Shown here: positions 6,998 to 18,300 of the stretch, piece by piece
How positions within the stretch are numbered: position 1 is the first letter of the stretch
How the letters are laid out: each line of letters starts with the position of its first letter
Assembly (NCBI GenBank): GCA_945883545.1
Contig: CAMCXT010000031.1
Span: forward strand, 1-35,728
Origin: Chitinophaga pinensis
GTDB taxonomy: Bacteria; Bacteroidota; Bacteroidia; M30B66
Direction of reading: 5' to 3'
DNA length: 35,728 nucleotides
Program-made: the position numbers and the translations under genes
Notes under the pieces: generated by a model
Seen by the model: the letters and a program-made list of their open reading frames with translations, nothing else
Database searches by the model: none
Told to the model about the DNA's origin: nothing

Positions 6998-8791
6998 ATG
7001 AAAAACAAGCTACTCTCCCTTGGCTTTTGCATGGCTGCAATTTCAGTTTCTGCTGCAACAAAGTTCGAAACAATGTTTGCCGTTAACAAAGAAGTTACTT
7101 TTCAGCATTTGCCTTCCGCATGGTTCACTGATCAAATTCAGTCGCCTATCAACCCAATTGCTTTTCACCTTAACGAGGTGGAGCAACATCTTCGGAACAA
7201 TATCCCTTCTTCGATTCCATTTGATTTATACCAAAAAAGATTCGAATTGCTCGATGTATTGCATGCATACCATGAAAGTCAGGCATTTCCAATCAACTTG
7301 AACTTTGGTTTTAGAACGCCAATTTTCATCGACCAATTCAACAATTACTGTGCTGTGGGTTGGTTGATGCACAATTCAGGTGCAGAAGACTTAGCCCGTG
7401 AAATTCAATCGAGCCAAAACATGGCCTATTTGAAAAATATCCGAGTGGATGGATTGGAATCATGGGTAGCGAAATCTGGTTTTACTGCAGAAGAATTGGC
7501 TTGGATTCAACCAGGATATCCGCCTCCGGCAACTGTTTCCCCTCTGTTGGGAGGAGTTGATGGAACCGTTTACGATATTTATCCAACCAATTTCGGTCAA
7601 ACATATGCAGCAGGTACCTTTCAAACTGCCGATGGTGCAACAGTGAATAATATCGCTGTATATCTTCCAGGCTTTGCTGGATACCTCTGGACAAGTATGG
7701 GAGACGGATTCAATGGATCGGTTTTCAGCCTCGATATGCTCAACAACGAAATTGTGGCCGGTGGAAACTTTACAGCTTCAGGATCCACTCCAATGTTCGG
7801 TGTTGGACTATACGCGAACGGCATTTGGGAACCTCTTGGAAATGGACTAAACGGAACTGTGCAAGATTTGGAATGGTTCAATGGTTCTCTTTTTGCCGCA
7901 GGACTATTCAACAAACCAGAAGATGGAACTCCATTTTGCAATTTTGCTAGATGGACGGGCCAAGCTTGGGAAAGTTTGGGAGGTTATATCAATGGTCCAG
8001 TTTACAAGATGTACAATGATGGTAATCGACTTTTGTTGGGTGGAAGCTTTTCGTCAGTTTCCGGCGTTACCGTAAGCAATATTGCAGCATTTGATGGAAA
8101 CGAATTCTCGGCTGTTGGCAGTGGGCTTACCATGCCAGTTAGAGCAATCGAACGTTTCAACGATGAGATTTTGGTTGGAGGTAATCTATTCCACAACAAC
8201 CAACTCAGTGGCATTATGCACCAAGTTGATAATTCGTGGAATACCATGTTAACGAACATGGAATTTTCGCTCGATTCATCAAACGTAGTTTATGACATGG
8301 ATATCATCAACAATCGCTTGCTGGTTTCTGGCAATCTGCAATTTTTCCCCTTTAGCGGAAACTATGGTTCGGGCGTCCTAGAACTTTCCATTTTTAACAA
8401 CGAAGGATACTTCAATGGATATACAGGCTTAGATTCAACTGTTTATGCACTAGAGCCGCACTTAGATGGAATTTACGCTGGTGGAATCTTTCAATATTCT
8501 GGTAACACGCTGCTAAATGGAATTGGAGCTATTGAAGATTTGATCACTTCCAATAAACCAAGTGAGGTTTCATTTGCTCTTAAAGCAATTCCAAACCCTT
8601 CAAACGGAAAAGTGTTCATTCAAGGAATTGATGAAGATTCTGAAATTAAACTCTATTCTATCGATGGAAGACTAGTTGAACACTACAACACCAATCAAGA
8701 TCATTTTATTCAACAGCAATCATCAGGACTATACCTGCTTCAGCTTGTTCAAAAGGGGAAACAAGAAACGCTGAAGATTTTTTTTAATTAA
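6998..8791 (+). CDS. T9SS-secreted protein: conserved N-terminal domain plus propeller-like repeats
   Basis: Signal peptide at residues 1-20. Residues 75-176 match a domain I remember from exported proteins of Bacteroidota and Myxococcota but cannot name: FIDQFNNYCAVGWLM (111-125), then a helical stretch ending SGFTAEELAWIQPGYPP (160-176). Residues 185-520 contain repeats of roughly 48 residues built on LGxGxNGxVxxL...NxxLxAGGxFT...W (for example AGGNFTASG, LLLGGSFSSVSG, LVGGNLF), consistent with a beta-propeller. The C-terminal 70 or so residues are a type A T9SS sorting domain (AIPNPSNGKVFIQG, SIDGRLVEHY, SSGLYLLQL). It should be exposed at the cell surface. Binding or enzymatic function is not visible. 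Its own terminator follows, so it is probably monocistronic. Confidence 0.88.
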   Translation: MKNKLLSLGFCMAAISVSAATKFETMFAVNKEVTFQHLPSAWFTDQIQSPINPIAFHLNEVEQHLRNNIPSSIPFDLYQKRFELLDVLHAYHESQAFPINLNFGFRTPIFIDQFNNYCAVGWLMHNSGAEDLAREIQSSQNMAYLKNIRVDGLESWVAKSGFTAEELAWIQPGYPPPATVSPLLGGVDGTVYDIYPTNFGQTYAAGTFQTADGATVNNIAVYLPGFAGYLWTSMGDGFNGSVFSLDMLNNEIVAGGNFTASGSTPMFGVGLYANGIWEPLGNGLNGTVQDLEWFNGSLFAAGLFNKPEDGTPFCNFARWTGQAWESLGGYINGPVYKMYNDGNRLLLGGSFSSVSGVTVSNIAAFDGNEFSAVGSGLTMPVRAIERFNDEILVGGNLFHNNQLSGIMHQVDNSWNTMLTNMEFSLDSSNVVYDMDIINNRLLVSGNLQFFPFSGNYGSGVLELSIFNNEGYFNGYTGLDSTVYALEPHLDGIYAGGIFQYSGNTLLNGIGAIEDLITSNKPSEVSFALKAIPNPSNGKVFIQGIDEDSEIKLYSIDGRLVEHYNTNQDHFIQQQSSGLYLLQLVQKGKQETLKIFFN

Positions 8792-8808
8792 AGTGCAGTT
8801 TTGATGTT

Positions 8809-8836
8809 AAAGCCTCGGTTCGCCACCGGGGTTTTT
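8809..8836 (+). terminator. Rho-independent terminator after the propeller-repeat gene
   Basis: CCTCGGT (8813-8819) pairs with ACCGGGG (8825-8831, one T-G pair), extended by AAAG/TTTT, with loop TCGCC and a T5 tail. It makes the following 500 bp a separate transcription unit. Confidence 0.88.
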
Positions 8837-8884
8837 CTTTTTATAGGTATTAACATTCATTTTCCTTTTTGCTAACTCAAACTT

Positions 8885-9120
8885 ATTGTTGGTAACGTAA
8901 GCATTACGGTAATATCACAACACACAAGACTTAAGGTTATACTGTAACCGGACTTTTGTGGTGAACCATGGGAAGACCTGTCCGCGCCGGCACCTTTCGA
9001 AAAGAGAGTGTACGGCCGGAGCGGATAGTTTTCCTGAAAAGAATAAAAGACTTAATTCAGTCCGTCTTTCACTTCGACAATCCATACGGCTTAAATTTAA
9101 CTTGAAGGACTGCAGTTTTT
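8885..9120 (+). ncRNA. Candidate structured leader RNA or independent ncRNA
   Basis: The gap between the terminator at 8836 and the giant gene at 9359 has no convincing gene but holds a GC-rich, self-complementary block. Hairpins visible by eye: CGTAA/TTACG (8896-8900, 8904-8908); GGTTA/TAACC (8935-8939, 8945-8949); and a long interrupted hairpin made of 8971-8977 with 9028-9034, 8980-8985 with 9021-9026, and 8987-8991 with 9015-9019 (18 pairs, some G-T). CGGACT (8949-8954) pairs with AGTCCG (9059-9064) and encloses the whole domain. A weak promoter (TTTC 8861-8864, 19 bp, TATTGTTG 8884-8891) would start RNA near 8896. Alternative pairing to GGACTG (9107-9112), followed by T5 (9116-9120), looks like a switch. 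I do not recognise an Rfam family; 9121-9358 is AT-rich with no visible feature. Confidence 0.5.
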
Positions 9121-9358
9121 CGATATTAAATTCTTGGTTTAAATTATAATTAGTTTGATAGCCAATTTCGATGTTAATTGAACATCAATATTTAACAGAA
9201 TAACAAAAGATGGCAATGGGTTTAAATTAACCATGGACTAATCTTGTTAACCCTATTTTACCATAGAAATAACAGAAACTACAGCATTTAGATAATATAC
9301 GATTCGGAGTTTTATAGTTGAATAGAAGTAAACCTCTATAAACCCAATCTGAAGTTCT

Positions 9359-12300
9359 ATGTATCAGCATTTTTCCCGTATTTCTGAAATTAAATTCAAG
9401 CTGAAATCACTTAATAAAGGCTTACAATATGCCTTCATCTTTTTAGGTTTTTTGTTTCATTCTACTGTTGCATCCGGACAAACATTTTACAATATGTCTG
9501 TTGCAAATTATTCTCAAAACTTCACCAACATAGCCAACACAACAGCCTGGCCTAACGGATTTAATGGCACTGAGTCGCAGATGTGGCGAACCGCAACTTC
9601 TGTTGCAACCTCAACTGTAAATACGGCAACGGCTTTTGTAACAGGAACTGCTGGAGGTGTGCAAAGAGGAACTGGTGCATTAATTCTTTTAGCAACAGGA
9701 ACGAATAGCACAGCTACTGATCTTCTCCTTAACTTTTCAGGAAGGAATGCAGGAACAATCAGTTTAGATTGGGCAAAGGTTGTTAATACAGCAAGTGCAA
9801 CTCCCCGAAGTTCCGATTTAAAAATACAATACAGCATTAATAATGGTTCAACTTTCACTGATTTAACAGGTTATACTTTCCCTAGAGTTCTAAACAATGC
9901 AACAGCTCAATCGGGGAATTTAACTTCTATTGCATTACCAGCAGTTCTTAATAATCAAAACCAAGTAGTTATTCGTTTCTACTCATGGAACAACGCCCAA
10001 ACAGGCGGATCGGGCAATAGACCCAAGATTTCAATCGACAATGTTGTAGTTACCTCAACAGCTGCTGCTTCTCCCACTATCACACTTTCTTCTCCCGCAC
10101 AAACGGCAGCTTCCAATATCACACAGAGTAGCACCAACAATATTATTTCGCATTTCCAAGCAGCGGTTAGCACTGCAAATGCCACTTTAAATACTTTGGC
10201 TTTCACAACCTCTGGTACTCAACTGGCAGGCGATCTGACTGGAAACTTCAAATTATTCTACGGAACTACCAATGTATTTGCTTCAGCCACTCAGATAGCA
10301 ACCGTTGCAAGTGGATCGCCCGGAACACGATCATTTACTGGACTCACTCAAGCTATCAACAGCGGTGTAACCGGTTACTTCTGGATTGTTGCGGATGCTT
10401 CTGCAACTTCAGGTGGAAATAGAACTTTAACAGTTGCAGCAAATCCCATTTTGACTTTTGCGGCTGGAACACCGTCGGGCACAATTGCAGCTGGTGGAAC
10501 AAAAACATTCATAACACCAGTTCCCACCATCACACTTTCTTCTCCCGCGCAAACCGGTGCTTCCAACATCGCACAGAGTAGCACCAACAATATTATTTCG
10601 CATTTCCAAGCAGCGGTGAGTACTGCAAATGCTACTTTAAACACTTTAGCTTTCACCACCACCGGAACACAACTGGCAGGCGATCTCACTGGAAATTTCA
10701 AATTATTCTACGGCACTACCAATGTATTTGCCTCAGCCACTCAGATATCGACCGTTGCAAGTGGAGCGCCTGGAACAAGATCATTTACTGGACTCACCCA
10801 AGCTATCAATAGCGGTGTAACTGGATATTTCTGGATCCTTGCGGACGCCTCTGCAACTTCAGGTGGAAATAGAACATTAACGGTTTCGGCAAATCCTGTT
10901 TTGACCTTCGCGGCTGGAACACCAACAGGAACCATCACAGCTGGTGGAACAAAAACTTTTATTGATCCTGTTAGTCCATCGCTTTCGGCAAATACCCTTA
11001 ACGCTTTCGGCAGCCAATGCGTTGGGAGTACTTATGGTCCGAACACATTTACCGTAACAGGCGCACTACTCACCTCTGCAAATGTTACTGTTTCTGCTTT
11101 AAGCGGATTCGAATTTGCCACAGCAGCAGGCGGACCTTATGCAGCTTCATTAAGTCTCCCACAACCTGGAGGAGCTTATTCACAAACCATCTATGTGAGA
11201 TTTTTACCTATTGCAGCTATAGTCTATAACGGAAATATTGTAGTTGGTGGCGGCGGAGCTTCTAGCATTAACGTGGCAGCAAGTGCATCAGGAATAACTG
11301 GAGCAGTTGCAGTTACGACCACTGCGGCTACTTCAATTTCTGCAACAACAGCTGTATCAGGAGGCTCAGCTGTATCAACCACATGTGGAACAATAACAGC
11401 CAAAGGAGTTGTTTGGGGCTTAACAGCAAATCCAACTGTGCCAAGCGCAAACTCAACCAATGATGGTGCAGGAACAGCAAATTTCACCAGCAATGTTTCG
11501 GGTTTAACGCCAGGTACGACCTACAATTACCGAGCATACGCAACAAATAGCAATGGCGTAACTTCCTATGGTGCCAACCAAACATTCACCACGTTAAGCC
11601 TCGAACCAACCGCGCATGCAGCCAGCTTCACAGTGAGTTCACCAACATCTTCATCGTTAACGCTTAATTTCTCCGCTGCGAGCACCATCACTAACGCAGC
11701 AGGTTATTTGATCATCAGAAGAACAGGTGCTGCCCCAACGGGCACCCCTACAGATGCAACAAGTTATTCGGTAGGAAATACCATTGGCGATGGAACCGTT
11801 GCAGCAATTATTAGTTCTACGGCAACCACAAGTACCTTGATTTCTGGTTTGGCCAATGCAACCAACTACCATTTTAGATTGATTCCCTTCGGTTATAATG
11901 GCAGCAATCCTGCATCATACAATTATTACACGGCTCCAACCATTCCGAATGCGAATGGAACAACCTTGAGTGCACCAGTTACAATTGTAACATTTCCATC
12001 TACTTGGTCTGGATTCACAACCACGGCTCCTTCTACCTCTCAAGATGCCAATATAGCCGGAACGGTAACAGCCACTCGCGCAGCTGGATTAAATGCGGTG
12101 TCGAGTAATGCCAGATTCAACTCAGACAACTGGCCATCTTCAACAACGCTCACCCTTGCGGGGAATACAGATTACATTACTTTCACTGTAAATGCTGCAT
12201 CGGGTTATGTGATTAATTTGGCGGGTGCTGCTTTAAATTTCACTTTAGGTTCTTCTGTAACTGGACCGATTAATTATGCTGTTTACTCGAGTGTAGATGG

Positions 12301-15300
12301 CTTTGCAAGTACAGCAGCTCAAATTGGAGCCAATCTCACTACATCCAGTACTTCGGTTACATTTCCAAATACAGCTTCTTACAATAACTTAACAACTGTA
12401 GAATTCAGAATCTATGGATTTAATGCCAGTGCGGCAGGCGGTACTGGAGGATTTGCCAGCATGAATCTTACCGGAAATCTTGTTTCAATTGGTACAATTA
12501 CCACAGGAACGGTTTCAACCAGCATTTGCGCAGGAACTACTGGCATTTCAGTACCATTTACCTACACTCCTTCGGTTAATTTCCCATCTGGAACTACCGT
12601 GTTTACTGCTCAACTATCCAATGCCTCAGGATCGTTTGCCACACCTGCAGTGCTGCAAAATGTGCTCTCTAACGGTTCTGGAAGCCAAAGTATTTCAGTC
12701 AACATTCCATCTGCAACTCCTACAGGAACAGGCTATAGAATGAGAGTGGTGAGCACGACTCCTTCAGCAACGGGAATCGACAATGGCAGCAACATAAATA
12801 TTCAAAATTCAACTACCAGCATTGCCCCAGTTGCGGTGCAGAACTTAAATCCGAGCGTTAATGGCAGCACATTAACTGTAACCGAAGGCGCAACAGCAGT
12901 TAGTCGCCAGTGGTCATTTGGAACCACTTCAGGAGGACCTTACCTTAGCAATTTAGGAACAGCCTCAACCCAAATACCAAATTTTGCAACTCCAGGAACG
13001 TACTATATTGTGTGCAAAAGCACCTATGGCGCACCTTGCAACCTGACTGTAGAAAGCAATGAAGTTCAAATCAATGTTACTGTAGGCTTGCCAGTTCTTT
13101 CTACAACGACACCAACAGCAATTGATGAAAATAGCGCACAAAGTGGAGGAAATATTACCAATGATGGTGGCGCAGCTGTTACTTCACGGGGCATTGTTTG
13201 GAACACCTCAACCACGCCAGTGCTTCCGGGCCTTGGAAATATCGCTTCAGGATCAGGCCTAGGAACTTTCACTTCGGCAATCACAGCTCTCGCTCCTCAA
13301 ACACGCTATTACGTTAGAGCCTACGCAACCAATACTGCTGGAACTGGTTATGGAAACGAGCAGAATTTCTATACCCTTTCTAATTCCCCTGAAATTCAAG
13401 CTGGAAATCTTATAGTTAACGCCTTTTCTACCACACAACTCGATCTTTCTTGGGATGCAGCACAATTTCCAGCCACTGGTGCAACCACCAAAGGATACGT
13501 GCTCATAAGAGCTGTTTCGCCAACTTTGCCAACGCTTATTTCTAGCAACGGACAAGCACCTTTGCCAGGAGCAGGAACAACCATTGTGAGCTCGACAATT
13601 GCAGAGTTAACCTCAACTTTTTCGAACATCTTACTTGCTTCTAGCACAACTTATAATTACTTACTTGTCCCATTTTGTTGGGATGGAACAAATGCAGCAA
13701 CCTATCACTACTTAACTAATCTTGCTCCCGAAGGCAGCGGAACCACACTCATAGGCTCTTGCAGCGAACCATCTAACGGAGCTACAAGCCCGTTTACCTC
13801 TGGCAACACAGCTACCCAAATATCACTAACTACTAGCACCGGGAACGGAGATGGTCGATTGGCAGTTGTTTCGACAAGTCCAATAACCGTTGTACCAGAA
13901 AACGGAATCGTTTACAATGCCAACAGCCAATTTGGTTTAGGCGACAATCTAGGATCCTTTACTTATGCAGTTTATAGTGGTAGTTCAAATGTGGTAGTTG
14001 TAACTGGACTTGCACCTTCAACAACTTATTATTTTGCAGTTTTCGAATTCAATTCGGCTGGTCAGTGCTACAAAGTTACGGCCCCCGGAACAGTAAGTTC
14101 AGCAACCCTTTCAGCACCATCGGTTATCGAAACTTTCGAACCGGGAACCAAATCGTCGTACACCGTCGGTAATGATGTTTGCAACCTTGGAAGTTGGAAC
14201 TTCTCGGATGCTCTCATAGGAACAGATGCAAACGATAGAAAAATCGGATTGAAGTCTGCAAGAATTCGAAACTCAGGAAGCATCACCATGAATTTCGATA
14301 AAATAAACGGTGCTGGAACTATTCAAGTTCGCCACGGAAAATACGGAACGGATGCGAACAGTACTTGGAGAATGGATGTTTCTACCAATGGAGGCGCAAC
14401 TTTCGACGCTTGGTCGAGCTCGGTGATAACCACTAGCACAACCACTTTAGCAACTCAGAATTTTGCAGTGAATTTAAATGGAGCGATCAGGATTCGAATC
14501 GTGAAATTGAGTGGAGGAAGCGCACGTTTAAATATCGATAACATCAGCATCTCCGATTTTGTCTCTGGAAACTCCACTTCCACAGGAGCAATCGCTGGAA
14601 GTCCATTTTGTGTGAGCGACCTTTCCGGCATTGCTTTGAATGTTCCGTACACCGCCACTGGCGTGTTTGGTACGCTAAACGTTTTTACTGCACAATTGAG
14701 CGATGCAAATGGCTCCTTCGCAATCCCAACAGTTATAGGAACTTTAACAGGAAATGCATTAACGGGAACTATTCCAGCTACTATTCCAGCTGGTACAGTT
14801 TCAGGAACTGGCTACAGAATTCGTGTGGTAACGAGTGAGCCTGTTACACCGCTTGCCAATGTGAGTCAGAATAGCACCAATTTATCTGTATTTCTAAACG
14901 CCCCTGATGTAAGTGGATTCAATGCAACAACGCTTTCGGGAAGTTCGGTACAATTGGCTTGGTCGCTTCCAACGGGTTGTTTCGATGAGATACTGGTGGT
15001 TGGACGTTTAGGATCATTGGTAAATGCAATTCCAACAGGAAACGGATCACTGTATACTGCAAATGCCATTTTTGGAACCATCGGAACCAACGCCAATCTT
15101 CCAGCGGGCAATTTTGCAGTTTATAAAGCCGCGGCGGGCGCTAATGTTACAATCACCGGATTAACTGCTGGATCTACCTACTTTTTTGAAATCTTCACCC
15201 GCAAAGGAACCAATTGGTCCGACGGGGTGATTCTTTCCATAGAACCTATCAACACACTCATCGGAGATTTCCGATCTACTGCAACAGGAAACTGGAACAC

Positions 15301-18300
15301 ACCTGCATCATGGCAGCGCTGGAACGGAACGACATGGGTAAATTGCACCACTTTGAGCTCTCCAAACCAATGGCCTAATCAAGGCGGAACCTCTGGAAGC
15401 GCGGGAACGATCAATGTTACAATTCAATCGGGACACACGATAACAGTTAGCACTTCTGCGGCATCACAAGCAATTAACAACCTCACCGTGAATGCAGGCG
15501 GAAAGCTCTTCACCAACAACACCCTTCTGAATGGAAACCGTTACCTCACCATTTACGGCGACATAAAATGCAACGGTGAAATTGGAAACGGCAGCGCCAC
15601 CTACGACAATATTTCATTCAATGTAGAAGGAAATCCAACTTCAATTAGCGGAACAGGAACCTTCAATGCAAGTCGAATCCGGAAGAACTTTAGTACCAAT
15701 GTTACCACAAACTTGATCATTGCCATGAATGTTGGACTCCGTTTCGCGGCAGGTGTAGGAAATTCTTCAGGAACGCAGATTTACAGCAATGTGAGTGGAA
15801 CGGTATTTAACATGACCATCAACGAAAACGTAACTGTTACCCTCAACAGAGACGTTGGTTTATCGGGTAATATTTCCGTTGATGGCATCGATGGCGAAGG
15901 AAGTGGAGAGCGCGGCGGAACTTTCACCATCAATGGAATTTTGAATATTCCGGGAACATTGTTCACCATGACCGATAACCTAACAAGTCCAGTTTCATAT
16001 ATCATCGGAACTTCAGGCGTTGTGAATTGCGTGAGTGTATGCACTGGAAATACTGCATCAACAGGCAATGGAAGCCTTGGAGGAACATGTACTTTGAGAA
16101 TCCTCAACGGAGGAAAGCTCAACATGACCGATAACAAGCCTTTCAACCTGCGTAACAATACCGTTTCACCGTTCACTTACGTGGAAGGAATTGGCTTCAA
16201 CAACAACACCTTCGATTTACAACCTGGATCGATAGTTCAATTCTCGTCTCCATCTGGTGATCAACCTGTTACATCTACCCTCACCTACTCTAACCTTCTG
16301 TTAACTAATGGAGCAAACAAGGTGATTTCGGCAACACTCAATGTGCTTCAAGATATCACCATGGAATCGCCATCTGTATTCATCCCGCAGGGAAATACCA
16401 TTAACATTGGTGGTGATTGGCGAAATTACAGCGAAACCGGTTTTACCGAAGGAACCACCAGCGGAACGGTTGTATTTAATGGCAGCAACGCGCAAAATAT
16501 ATACTGTGCAGGAGGTGAACGTTTCTACAATGTAACAATCAGTAATTCTAGCGTTTCTGGCGTAACACTTCGAAACAATATCACTCTGGCAAACGATCTA
16601 GATTTGGGAACAGCTGGTAGGTTATTCTTCGGACCAAGTCCGACGGTTTGCAACCTTTCGAAGATGACAGCTTCATCAAATACCTTTAAAGGCTCAGCAA
16701 CTGCTTTGGTTGATATGAGTCAAGCTGAACACATCTTGCTGATTGGATGCGAAACGCCAAGTTATTCTGGTAATTTAAGTGCGGGTAACTTATCGTTGGT
16801 GAACTACAACCGGAATTCCCTTTCGGCAGTGAGTGGAAATCAGAACATCCTTTGCAATTTGGTGTATGCGAATTTGAGTTTAAGTGGATCGGATACTAAA
16901 TTCACGAACGATAATTTCTCTGTAAATCAATCACTTGTGGCAGATGGCGGAAACACTGTTGTTGAAGCTACTGTGCTTGGAAAAACGCTCACATTGGGCG
17001 GAAATTTAACCCTTGCCGGTGGTGCCACGATGAACGATAATTGCCTCGATAATCTTGAAATTATCACTTCAGGAAATGCTAGTCAAGTATTTGATAGTCA
17101 AACAAAAAACATCAAGTGCTTCAATCTAAAATCAACTAAAACTTCAGGAGGAATTAGCTTGGTTGGCCCAACAGGACAATCTGAAACTAATATCAAAAAT
17201 GATTGGACGCTAGATTACTCAGGTAGTGCTAATTTCAACGACAATGGCAATTTGTTAAAAGTTGGCGATGATATTGAATTGGGAGGAGCTTTGAGCAATG
17301 CGGCTAACTTTAATCTCACAGGAACAGTCGAATTAAATGGAATCGGTGCTGCGGTTGATGTGCATATTTCGGATGTTGCAACTACAGGTTCTTCAAAAGC
17401 GGAATTAAACCATTTGATCATCAGCACCGGAGAACTTTCAGGAAGCTTGAAGACGGTTCAAACTTACCCAAGTGCATCTGGAGGTACGCTTACAATAAAA
17501 GGCGACATGACGATTGTCCAAGGAACTAATGGAGCAGAATTGGAATCCAATAGCAACCAGCTTTTCGTAGGTGGAAATTGGACCAATTGGGACGCATCAG
17601 CCTTCAAACAAGGAACTGGAAATGTGACATTCAACGGATCAAACGCGCAAAATCTCGCTTGTACAGGTGGAGAAAGATTTCATTCATTCACGATCAACAA
17701 CACATCATCAACTGGAATCTCTGTTATTGGAGGAGACTTATCGGTCGATCAACAAATCAACTTCACAGATGGCTTGTTGGATTTGAACACAAATGATTTG
17801 CTCTTGGGGACATCAAGCAGTAATGCAGTTGTTTTAGGCGGAAATTCAGGTTCTTATGCAATTGTTTGGGACGGCACTGCAAATGGGAAGATCATCCATC
17901 AAGTGAACACCAACACAGATGCCTATTATTTCCCAATGGGTGATGACGCAGAGTTTAGTCCTGCAACCGTGGATCTTAATACAGGTACACTTTCCAGTGC
18001 ACGCTTAGAGGGCAGCGTGATAAGTTTGCCACATCCTCAATTGGGTACATCTACCAATTATTTGAACCGCTATTGGCTAATCGAACCAGTTGGCATTAGC
18101 AATCCGGGCTACAACATTCAATTTTCTTATGCCACAGCAGATGCGGTGGGCCCTGAAGGTTCTTTATTTCCAGCCAAGTACAATGCTGGAGGCTGGCAAA
18201 CACCTGTAGGATCAGGCTCTTTGGCACAAATTGGAACAGGATCAGTAAACACAGGCTTACGCACCTTCACTTGGAATGGTTTGATCGACTTTAGCGAATT

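Noticed and set aside
8958..9149. A 63-codon open frame in the gap before the giant gene
   Set aside because: It starts on a non-ATG codon, lies across the structured GC-rich element, has no promoter or plausible protein composition, and is explained by the RNA-like structure.
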